From positions 59,422 to 123,421 of the forward strand of contig JAGHSF010000027.1 of assembly GCA_018065985.1 (NCBI GenBank): 64,000 nt of DNA. The letters run 5' to 3'. Shown piece by piece: positions 57,805 to 64,000 of this stretch (within the stretch, counting starts at the first letter, position 1; each line of letters begins with the position of its first letter). The notes below the pieces were generated by a model. It worked only from the letters and a program-made list of their open reading frames with translations. It had not been told where the DNA came from and searched no databases. Both the position numbers and the translations under genes were made by a program. This stretch comes from Candidatus Cryptobacteroides choladohippi. Its GTDB lineage: Bacteria > Bacteroidota > Bacteroidia > Bacteroidales > UBA932.

Positions 57805-60156
57805 ATGAAAAATATATTCAAATATTTCTTGGTAGGAGGTCTGGGACTTTTCATGTTTCAGACAGCCGCTACAGCAGGTAACCCCATAAAGCTGAACAAG
57901 ACAATTACTAAAATTGACGAAGGCAACTACACCATCAGGCTCGAATCTTACGTCACCGGTGAGTCCATGACGGACATCACAACAACAAGCAAGCCTGTTG
58001 ATCTGGTTCTGGTCCTCGATGTGTCCGGTTCAATGAGCGACAGCGCAGGTCAAACATCCACAACATATACGGCTCTGCCATCGCAAAGTTATTCATACAA
58101 TGGATACGGCCAGAGTTCATATTACTTCCTGTATGAAGGACAGTACTATCAAGTTTATAGGGGTAATACTGGTAATGGAAGTAATAAGCGCTATTATATG
58201 TATTTTGAGGTAAACCGACAAACACAATATTACCTAAAGATTGATGGGACGTTTACAACAGATCGACAGAAAGCTCAAGTATCTAGTAACAAAGACACTA
58301 TTTATACAGGAGTCCTGTATGAGAGTAAGACGCTATCCAAAAAGATTGATTTTCTTAAAGAGGCTTGTAAAGCTTTCGTAGAAGAAATCTACAAAAATTC
58401 ACTTGGTCCCGACGGGATTGCTGGCACATCGGACGATATTGACAACCAAATTTCAATAGTCAAGTTTGCCAAGGCTGCCTATTATGGCTCTGAGGATAGT
58501 TTAGCAGAGGGCAATCATTATGATGACTCTTGGTATAATTACAATATGACAGAGGTCGTCAAAATGTTAAAAAGTGTAAAAGACAATAAAAGTGACCTTA
58601 TCGATGGTATTAACAGCCTCACCGCATCAGGTGCAACAGCAGCTGACTATGGTATGACTAAGGCTAGTTATGTCCTTAAGTCCATACCTGCTAAAAGAGA
58701 AAGCAACAAAGTGGTCCTGCTCTTTACAGACGGAGAGCCTAACCATGGTAGCGGTTTCAGCACAACAGTTGCAAATGCTTGCATAAATGAGGCCAATACT
58801 ATCAAGAATACTTACGGAGCAAAAGTATATACAGTCGGTGTATTCACTGGATTGTCCACAAGTGAACAGCGTAATGTAAACGCCTACATGAGTTGCGTAT
58901 CCTCAAGATACGAAAATGTTACAAGCATGCCTAAAGACGCCCAAGATGCTCCTACTAAGTATGCAGCACAGAACGGTACTGTCGGAGGTGGAGTAGCATA
59001 CTACCAAACATCGAACGGGTCTGACTTGAAATCCATCTTCGAGTCAATCGCTCACGGCTCCACAAGTGGTGGTAGCACGATTAAAGTAGATGCAACATCT
59101 TCAACAATTATCGACGTTGTTTCCGCCAATTTCACTATCCCTAAAGAAGCCGCAGCACAGGGTATCAAGGTCTGGACCGAAACCTGTACGGCATATGACG
59201 AAGAAAAAGGCATCGGGACAAATTGGAGTTACGACAATAATCTCAATAATGTAGAAGGTCTGACACCGGTAATTGTAGGTAATGAATTGCAGCTGACTGG
59301 ATTCAATTACACAAAGGATGATGTTTGGGACGATGCACACACACACATTACTTATCCTGGCAACTGGGTGGGTATTAGAACAATTAACAGCGTCAAAACC
59401 ACCAGTGGAAAACGGCTTGTCGTTGAGTTCAACGTAGAGCTTAACCCTGAATATACTGGTGGTCAGGACATGCCAAGTAATGATCTTAATTCAGGATTGT
59501 ACTACAAGGATAAGGATGGGAATGATAAATACGAGCCATATCCCGTGCCTCATGTAGAGTTCCCTTCAATATGTATCATGAAGGATGGACTTAAAGTTGG
59601 TGACAGCGCCATATTCGAGGTTAAGGATGGCGACAGCAACCTCATCAATACAGTAGTTCTGACACAAAAGGAATCCGGCGGCGTTCTCGAGCCCTGCTAC
59701 GTTGTTATCAAGAAACTTTCGGCTGGCGAATATACGGTGACTGAAACAGACTGGAGTTGGGCATATACTCCGTCAACTAAAAGCATGACAAAGAAGCTTG
59801 ATAATCTCGTGATTCCTGAGACATGGGCTGGAACATATAGCAGTGCTAAAGAGTACTTGTTGAGCCAAGGAGAGGATTTGAACAACAATAACAACATTGT
59901 TGGTGTTCAGATTAAAGATGACAAGGATGATAACCAGGTATACTGTGTCCTCAAGGAAAAGTACAACGGTTCATATATCAGCGAATACAGCAACAGTGCA
60001 ATATCTGTTCTGTTCCACTTCACGAATACTCATGATATCAACGGAAAGCCCGCACGCGGAGAGGCTTGGGTTCATAACAGGTTCAAGGGCGGTACCGCTA
60101 CATCTGGTGGAACTGAGGAAGGCACAGAAGAGGAAGAGGAAGGAATCGACGATTAA
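57805..60156 (+). CDS. Von Willebrand factor A-domain adhesin (Mfa5-like)
   Basis: 783 residues with an N-terminal signal (LVGGLGLFMFQTAATAG). The VWA domain begins at VDLVLVLDVSGSMSD, giving a MIDAS metal site Asp72-x-Ser74-x-Ser76, and continues with VVLLFTDGEPNHG and VYTVGVFTGL. A Tyr-rich insertion of about 90 residues (80-170) interrupts the start of the domain. Beta modules follow, including a Cna-B/SpaA-like unit (IKKLSAGEYTVTETDWSWAYTP). The tail is Glu-rich (GTEEGTEEEEEGIDD). In P. gingivalis the Mfa5 tip protein also combines VWA and such domains, so this is a probable tip adhesin. Parts of the gene are AT-rich. Confidence 0.8.
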   Translation: MKNIFKYFLVGGLGLFMFQTAATAGNPIKLNKTITKIDEGNYTIRLESYVTGESMTDITTTSKPVDLVLVLDVSGSMSDSAGQTSTTYTALPSQSYSYNGYGQSSYYFLYEGQYYQVYRGNTGNGSNKRYYMYFEVNRQTQYYLKIDGTFTTDRQKAQVSSNKDTIYTGVLYESKTLSKKIDFLKEACKAFVEEIYKNSLGPDGIAGTSDDIDNQISIVKFAKAAYYGSEDSLAEGNHYDDSWYNYNMTEVVKMLKSVKDNKSDLIDGINSLTASGATAADYGMTKASYVLKSIPAKRESNKVVLLFTDGEPNHGSGFSTTVANACINEANTIKNTYGAKVYTVGVFTGLSTSEQRNVNAYMSCVSSRYENVTSMPKDAQDAPTKYAAQNGTVGGGVAYYQTSNGSDLKSIFESIAHGSTSGGSTIKVDATSSTIIDVVSANFTIPKEAAAQGIKVWTETCTAYDEEKGIGTNWSYDNNLNNVEGLTPVIVGNELQLTGFNYTKDDVWDDAHTHITYPGNWVGIRTINSVKTTSGKRLVVEFNVELNPEYTGGQDMPSNDLNSGLYYKDKDGNDKYEPYPVPHVEFPSICIMKDGLKVGDSAIFEVKDGDSNLINTVVLTQKESGGVLEPCYVVIKKLSAGEYTVTETDWSWAYTPSTKSMTKKLDNLVIPETWAGTYSSAKEYLLSQGEDLNNNNNIVGVQIKDDKDDNQVYCVLKEKYNGSYISEYSNSAISVLFHFTNTHDINGKPARGEAWVHNRFKGGTATSGGTEEGTEEEEEGIDD

Positions 60157-60171
60157 TTTAGGAAACAGAGT

Positions 60172-60339
60172 ATGATGAAAAAATATGAAGCGCCAGAGCT
60201 GCGCTATTGCAACCTTGATATCGAGAGCGCATTCATGACCCTCTCAGGTTTGCAGATTCAGGTTGATGAACACATCAGCAACGGATATGATTCAGTCACT
60301 CTGACAGGATCTGAATACATGCTGGATTTCGATGACTAG
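60172..60339 (+). CDS. 55-residue peptide downstream of the VWA adhesin
   Basis: ATG at 60172 (or 60175) to TAG at 60337. The peptide starts MMKKYEAPELRYCNLDIE, continues with SAFMTLSGLQIQV and ends in an acidic tail (EYMLDFDD). It is 15 nt after the adhesin stop, preceded by GGAAACAGAG, and ends just before a strong terminator, so it is the last gene of that transcript. The MKKYEAPE start is a recurring beginning of small peptides of unknown role, some of which are peptide precursors. A leader peptide or subunit is possible. Confidence 0.65.
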   Translation: MMKKYEAPELRYCNLDIESAFMTLSGLQIQVDEHISNGYDSVTLTGSEYMLDFDD

Positions 60340-60360
60340 GAATAGTACAATACTACAATC

Positions 60361-60398
60361 ATAAAAGGATGCAAGCTGCAAAGCAAGCATCCTTTTAT
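60361..60398 (+). terminator. Terminator of the second fimbrillin locus
   Basis: ATAAAAGGATGC and GCATCCTTTTAT are perfect 12-bp reverse complements with a 14-nt loop, and the descending arm supplies the U-rich tail. Confidence 0.8.
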
Positions 60399-60412
60399 GC
60401 ATATATATGGAA

Positions 60413-60420
60413 TATGTTTG
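60413..60420 (+). promoter_or_regulatory. -7 box before the 60539 lipoprotein gene
   Basis: TATGTTTG matches TAnnTTTG. The leader would be about 115 nt, long for this genome and AT-rich. The 60340-60538 gap otherwise contains only the terminator. Confidence 0.45.
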
Positions 60421-60538
60421 CATCAAATTTGGATTTTCAGAATATAATACATAAATTGGCATCGAAAAATACGAAACAATAGAACTGATTATTCATTTTA
60501 CTAGATAATTTTTTCCCACACCATTAAATTATTCTAAT

Positions 60539-62050
60539 ATGAAAAAATCACTTTTCTTCATTGCGGCAATGGTCGCAATGGTTGCTTGTGCAAAGGTTGG
60601 GACGGAGGAATGTGCCCAAATGCAAACAGCAAAGACCATCTCCATTCCTATGGAAATGGAAACTGTATCAATTGAATCGGACACCAAGGCTTACTTGAAT
60701 CAGGAGACCTCCGGTTGGAACTACGTCTGGGAGGATCAGGATCAGATGGGCTACTTCCAGTTCCGTAACGGAAGGCTCTACAATCAGAGCAAAGCCGAGG
60801 TTGACAAACGCCCCAGTTCCGTCAGCGTAATTTACGACGCAACCGATTTCATGCCTGGCGACGCTATTTTCTCATATCTGTATCAGGAGGAGGCAGAAGC
60901 GGACCTGAGCTCTCTCGGAATTGTAAATAACGATCCTTATGAATTGTATGTTCAGATTCCTACCATTCAGATAACAAGCACAGAGCCTGAGACATATCAG
61001 TACGTCGAGGAGATGTCTTTCACTGTGGCTGGATTCAACTATTCACGTCTGAAGGACTACAGCGTTTCTAAGGTTTCAAGCGCAGTCGGAGTTAAACCCA
61101 AATCAGGAAAACTTGGATTCAAGATTGGTGGCTATGACTCTGATCTTAAATATGGATGCAGCGGCGCATCAAACCTCAAGATCGACTGGTATGGCAATGC
61201 AACAGTAGATGTTGATTTCAGGGCTTTGGCATCTTCAGACCTGGCGAGCACATCATCTAACGGCAATACCAAAACCTATACCCAGGTATACCCTATTCAG
61301 ATTTACGTCGAGGGACACGAGGAGTATCCTGCACAGATTAATCTGACAGTCACTGCCACATATAAGAAGGAAATACTCTTTGGACTCCTCGGCAGCTCGA
61401 AAGTTACCGTTTCATATGCCGCAGCAACAAGCAACAATGCCTCTGTTGTGATTGATCACTTCCTTGAAGGACCTGTGAAGCCTTACCCTGTACGTGACTG
61501 CATGCCTTGCGTATCAAAACAGCTTACTTTGACCAACTATATGGTAGCAGATCCTGAGGGTATCCAGAACAACATGACAATGTATATGCTCGGAAGTGCA
61601 GTGGAGTTCCGTGTATACTCACTCGATAGCTCAGTTGCAGTAGGCGAAACGCTTCAGGGTGTCATATTCAGTTCTAATGATGATCCTTGCGCCGGTGTAG
61701 GCCTTTATGACCTCGTTGGCAGTGATCTGATGCTCGGCACAATGTCAGACAATACTGTAATCTCTTATGATTCAGATGGCAAGACAATAGCCAATGGAAA
61801 AGAGAATTATGTTTCATTATACATGATCCTTGCACCTGGTTCTTATGCGGCTGATGTGAACTTCATAACAGACCAGAACGTCTACACATTCCACATGGGA
61901 TCCAAGGAGTTCTCAAGGGCTACAAAGAAGGCAATCACCTGCAATCTTGCAAGCGCATCCTGCACAGTCACACCCTTCGACGAGTTCTTCGGACTGGGAG
62001 ATGGTGATGATTACGGCACCTCAGAAGGAGAAGACAGTGAAAACGAATAG
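60539..62050 (+). CDS. Surface lipoprotein, fimbrillin-like, function unknown
   Basis: 503 residues with a lipoprotein signal (IAAMVAMVACAK). Residues after the linker (ESDTKAYLNQETSGWNYVWEDQDQMGYFQF) match the start of many Bacteroidales fimbrillin-like lipoproteins (TKAYL... W..GD/DQ). The middle is beta-rich, with a Cys-containing segment (YPVRDCMPCVSKQLTLTNYM), and the C terminus is acidic (GDGDDYGTSEGEDSENE). It has its own promoter and terminator but lies next to the VWA locus, so it may supply a further surface subunit. Confidence 0.65.
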   Translation: MKKSLFFIAAMVAMVACAKVGTEECAQMQTAKTISIPMEMETVSIESDTKAYLNQETSGWNYVWEDQDQMGYFQFRNGRLYNQSKAEVDKRPSSVSVIYDATDFMPGDAIFSYLYQEEAEADLSSLGIVNNDPYELYVQIPTIQITSTEPETYQYVEEMSFTVAGFNYSRLKDYSVSKVSSAVGVKPKSGKLGFKIGGYDSDLKYGCSGASNLKIDWYGNATVDVDFRALASSDLASTSSNGNTKTYTQVYPIQIYVEGHEEYPAQINLTVTATYKKEILFGLLGSSKVTVSYAAATSNNASVVIDHFLEGPVKPYPVRDCMPCVSKQLTLTNYMVADPEGIQNNMTMYMLGSAVEFRVYSLDSSVAVGETLQGVIFSSNDDPCAGVGLYDLVGSDLMLGTMSDNTVISYDSDGKTIANGKENYVSLYMILAPGSYAADVNFITDQNVYTFHMGSKEFSRATKKAITCNLASASCTVTPFDEFFGLGDGDDYGTSEGEDSENE

Positions 62051-62087
62051 ACACTGTAGTGCCTGCAAAAATAGAGCATAATAATAG

Positions 62088-62125
62088 ACTGAATGAGAGC
62101 CGCTTGCGAGCGGCTCTCATTCAGT
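62088..62125. terminator. Bidirectional terminator between lipoprotein gene and higA
   Basis: ACTGAATGAGAGCCGCT and AGCGGCTCTCATTCAGT form a perfect 17-bp stem with a 4-nt loop (TGCG), placed exactly between two convergent genes. A short T-run follows on the plus strand. Confidence 0.8.
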
Positions 62126-62131
62126 TTGATA

Positions 62132-63244
62132 TCACTTGATCTTTGGACTTTGATATCCTCTCAGGTTGTATACATTCGTTTGATGTTTATATCGCCAAGA
62201 GGCTATCGAGGGACTGATTCCGTATTTGATTGCTTCATCTGCAACTGCATTATAAACGCTATAGGGACTAATCGATCTGCTTTGGACCTTTAATATCTTT
62301 TCCCATGTTGCCTTAGGGATAAGCATGTCTTCGGCATACTTGTTCGCTGCCATTTCCCGCTCGTCATTATCATCGCCCGCATCCCTGTTAAATGATACAT
62401 TGGAAGCACCTTCAACCAAGTCCACATCTATGTGATGAAGTTCGTGGAGCACGTCAAAGACCAGCATGTCCATGTTGTTATGCCTGTGGCTGACAACGAT
62501 ATAAGGAGTGCCATTGATAATTGAGGAATACGCATCGACAGGGGCTTTATCAAGCTTCTCGATGTAGGTGTAACCAATTCCATAACTTGAGAGCCGGCGC
62601 TCGATATACTCTTCGGTTATTGTCCCTTTGTTTGCCTCTCCAGCTATGTCCGTAGCGACCTCGTCCACGCATCCCTTTCTGTAGCTATGTTCAACGATTT
62701 TGTTAACACTGGCAGAATAGGCCAACAATACCCACGTTTTCAGGTTTTTGTCATCTACAGCGAGTTTATCACTTTTCTTGAAGCATCCCAAAGGTTGAGC
62801 AATTGACAGAACAGCCTCGGCGGAATCCACTCCCAGCTTTTCATATATGTATGAAATACGATCTTTTGCGAAGGCATAACTATCAACTCCTAGATGCTTG
62901 AATAGAAGAGCAATATTAATCATTCCGGACAGCATCTTTTCTACCACGGCCCACTCTTGTTCATCACGATTTCGCTGGGAAATCGCAACGACATCCCTGT
63001 CATACTCTGCTTGGAGGTTCAGCCACATCGAAGCGGGTATTCCAAGTGCCTCTTCGAGCTTGTTTGCCATCTGAGGAGTAATCGTCTCTTTTTGCTTCAG
63101 CATGCGACTGAAGTTTGAAGGCTGCATACCAAGACGGATAGCCATATCTTTTCTTCTGATCCCGCGTTCCTTTATCTCGTCGATAATCAGTTCTGTTGGA
63201 TGAACTGCCTCTACTGGAATTATTCTTTCATCAATGGTCGCCAT
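62132..63244 (-). CDS. HigA-type antitoxin with HTH and ImmA/IrrE metallopeptidase domain
   Basis: 370 residues. The N terminus is a HigA-like Xre helix-turn-helix (about 12-75: HPTELIIDEIKERGIRRKDMAIRLGMQPSNFSRMLK). The C-terminal half carries the IrrE/ImmA zinc peptidase signature HELHH (267-271) and EREMAANKYAEDMLIP. The fusion is known in HigA-like regulators and may control the toxin by binding or cleavage. It overlaps the upstream toxin gene by 14 nt and is AT-richer than the backbone, suggesting transfer. Confidence 0.85.
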   Translation of the reverse strand: MATIDERIIPVEAVHPTELIIDEIKERGIRRKDMAIRLGMQPSNFSRMLKQKETITPQMANKLEEALGIPASMWLNLQAEYDRDVVAISQRNRDEQEWAVVEKMLSGMINIALLFKHLGVDSYAFAKDRISYIYEKLGVDSAEAVLSIAQPLGCFKKSDKLAVDDKNLKTWVLLAYSASVNKIVEHSYRKGCVDEVATDIAGEANKGTITEEYIERRLSSYGIGYTYIEKLDKAPVDAYSSIINGTPYIVVSHRHNNMDMLVFDVLHELHHIDVDLVEGASNVSFNRDAGDDNDEREMAANKYAEDMLIPKATWEKILKVQSRSISPYSVYNAVADEAIKYGISPSIASWRYKHQTNVYNLRGYQSPKIK

Positions 63245-63542
63245 AGTGTTCGTTCAATTCAATTAACAACAACGTAAGCTTATCTTCTTTCTCGTTAAAT
63301 ATCAGGCGATACTTTGTATCAAAGCCAACTCGAACAGCTGAATACGGGCTTCCCGTCAGTGGCTCATAATGCAGGGAAGCAATCTTGCCAACGGCGATAA
63401 TATCCTCGGCCGATTCAAGATACTTGATTACTTTATCAAGATTTCGGATAAGTTTCGCGTTGCTTCTATACTTCTTGTATTCTCCTGTATATTTGTGATT
63501 TACGAGATCTTTTATTTCATCGTTTTCATAGTCAATATCCAT
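63231..63542 (-). CDS. HigB/RelE-type toxin
   Basis: 103 residues. The C-terminal half matches HigB-like killer proteins (IASLHYEPLTGSPYSAVRVGFDTKYRLIFNE split over two strands, then LLIELNEHYGDH), which are ribosome-dependent mRNA endonucleases with few conserved catalytic residues. It is first in a toxin-antitoxin operon with the overlapping HigA-like gene. A good Shine-Dalgarno-like GAGGAG lies 6 nt before the ATG, unusual for this genome. Confidence 0.8.
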   Translation of the reverse strand: MDIDYENDEIKDLVNHKYTGEYKKYRSNAKLIRNLDKVIKYLESAEDIIAVGKIASLHYEPLTGSPYSAVRVGFDTKYRLIFNEKEDKLTLLLIELNEHYGDH

Positions 63543-63565
63543 ATCTCCTCGAAGTTTTTCATTTG

Positions 63566-63598
63566 CAAATATAGTGAAAAATTATCAAAAACGATAAT
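63566..63598 (-). promoter_or_regulatory. Toxin-antitoxin promoter and palindromic operator
   Basis: The minus strand reads TATATTTG at 63573-63566, a full TAnnTTTG match. Just upstream ATTATC-AAAAAC-GATAAT (63581-63598) is a 6-bp palindrome with a 6-nt centre, a likely operator for the HTH antitoxin. Confidence 0.55.
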
Positions 63599-63620
63599 TG
63601 TTAAGCTGTTTTATTCCATC

Positions 63621-63654
63621 CTCAATAAAAATGCCCCCGCAATGCTGCAGGGGC
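63621..63654 (-). terminator. Terminator of the phosphatase gene
   Basis: On the minus strand GCCCCTGCA and TGCGGGGGC form a stem with one mismatch and a 4-nt loop, followed by ATTTTTATT. Confidence 0.75.
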
Positions 63655-63677
63655 TCTATCATGTGCTTTCTAAAAAA

Positions 63678-64000
63678 TTACTTCTGAATCATTGCATCCT
63701 GAAGGGCCTTGATCTGTGCGTCGGTGATGCCGCCGTCGGTCTTCAGGGTGTTGATCGCCTTCTGCTGGAAGGTGCTTCCCTCGGCTGCAAGGACGTGCTT
63801 CAGGGCCTCCTGGAACAGGTAGGCGTTCTTCTGACCGCACCTGTCTCTGGAGCCGGCCTTCGAGAACGAAGTTATCTCGTAGTCCTTGGTGCAGTCTGCC
63901 AGCGATACGCCGCATACTGCCTCGATGAGCATGCACACATATCCTGTGCGGTCGGCGCCGGACTTGCAGTGGATGTAGACCGCCTTGCCCTGGCTGACGT
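63678..64000 (-). CDS. Tyrosine-protein phosphatase, C-terminal part (5' truncated)
   Basis: The frame stays open to the right edge. Just inside it is YIHCKSGADRTGYV, the C-x5-R active-site loop of the tyrosine phosphatase family that uses HCxxGxDRTG (catalytic Cys, then Arg). The rest is helical: an ICMLIEAVCG-like helix, LADCTKDYEITSF and KHVLAAEGSTFQQKAI, ending in DAMIQK. About 107 residues are visible. It is unrelated to the toxin-antitoxin pair, whose transcript begins further left. Confidence 0.82.
   Translation of the reverse strand, partial: VSQGKAVYIHCKSGADRTGYVCMLIEAVCGVSLADCTKDYEITSFSKAGSRDRCGQKNAYLFQEALKHVLAAEGSTFQQKAINTLKTDGGITDAQIKALQDAMIQK

Noticed and set aside
1..64000. tRNA, rRNA or tmRNA genes
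   Set aside because: I looked in the gaps between genes and saw no cloverleaf or rRNA-like sequence; most gaps are too short.

Overview
The window reads as a chromosomal segment of a Bacteroidota genome, almost certainly Bacteroidales and probably host-associated. The evidence is fimbrillin-family fimbrial clusters (DUF3575, DUF3868, Mfa1-, Mfa2/FimB- and DUF4906-like genes), GH97 and GH2 glycosidases with signal peptides, an archaeal-type prolyl-tRNA synthetase, and many promoters with the Bacteroidota -7 box TAnnTTTG. The backbone is GC-rich. Several accessory patches (the RAYT gene, parts of the fimbrial adhesin genes, the toxin-antitoxin pair) are visibly more AT-rich. The genus cannot be named from sequence reading alone.

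Layout. 1-9.5 kb: the C-terminal end of a PA14 enzyme, a GH97 glycosidase, a membrane LytTR regulator, an M49 peptidase, a WG-repeat protein and tilS. 9.5-18.6 kb: a leftward proS-DUF3078-tilS operon, a low-complexity lipoprotein, a FadL-like porin, then lpxD-lpxC-lpxA-wbqC for lipid A. 18.6-25.7 kb: ribokinase, GRP sugar transporter and nucleoside hydrolase (together a nucleoside-ribose salvage unit), then GH2 beta-galactosidase and lplA. 25.7-32.9 kb: lpd, then rimP-nusA-infB and a metal transporter. 33-38.2 kb: a REP-associated tyrosine transposase (RAYT) gene bracketed by paired hairpin units, an M28 peptidase fused to a beta-barrel, and an EF-hand membrane protein. 38.2-41.9 kb: araD, rpsO, pnp. 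41.9-54.8 kb: a complete fimbrial operon ending in a 1681-residue adhesin. 54.8-55.9 kb: a degenerate intergenic patch with another hairpin unit. 55.9-62.1 kb: a second fimbrillin locus with a von Willebrand A (Mfa5-like) adhesin and a 55-residue peptide. 62.1-64 kb: a HigBA-type toxin-antitoxin pair and a truncated tyrosine phosphatase gene.

The strongest unexplained signal is the RAYT gene with four copies of a repeat unit of fixed geometry. Each copy has a 36-nt hairpin, a 37-nt spacer and a 36-nt hairpin (109 nt in total). The arms are conserved (GTGCCCAATCCC / GGGATTGGGCAC), while loops and spacers vary in sequence but not in length. Two copies flank the transposase gene and two lie elsewhere in intergenic DNA. 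This looks like a REP/REPIN-RAYT system in Bacteroidales.

A second, different element is MITE-like. A 257-bp copy with 25-bp terminal inverted repeats sits in frame inside tilS, adding about 86 residues. A related piece sits in frame, in the opposite reading sense, inside the wbqC-like gene. A fragment lies beside one REP unit. Several genes also have start codons only 5-7 nt from a TAnnTTTG box, which implies leaderless or nearly leaderless mRNAs.
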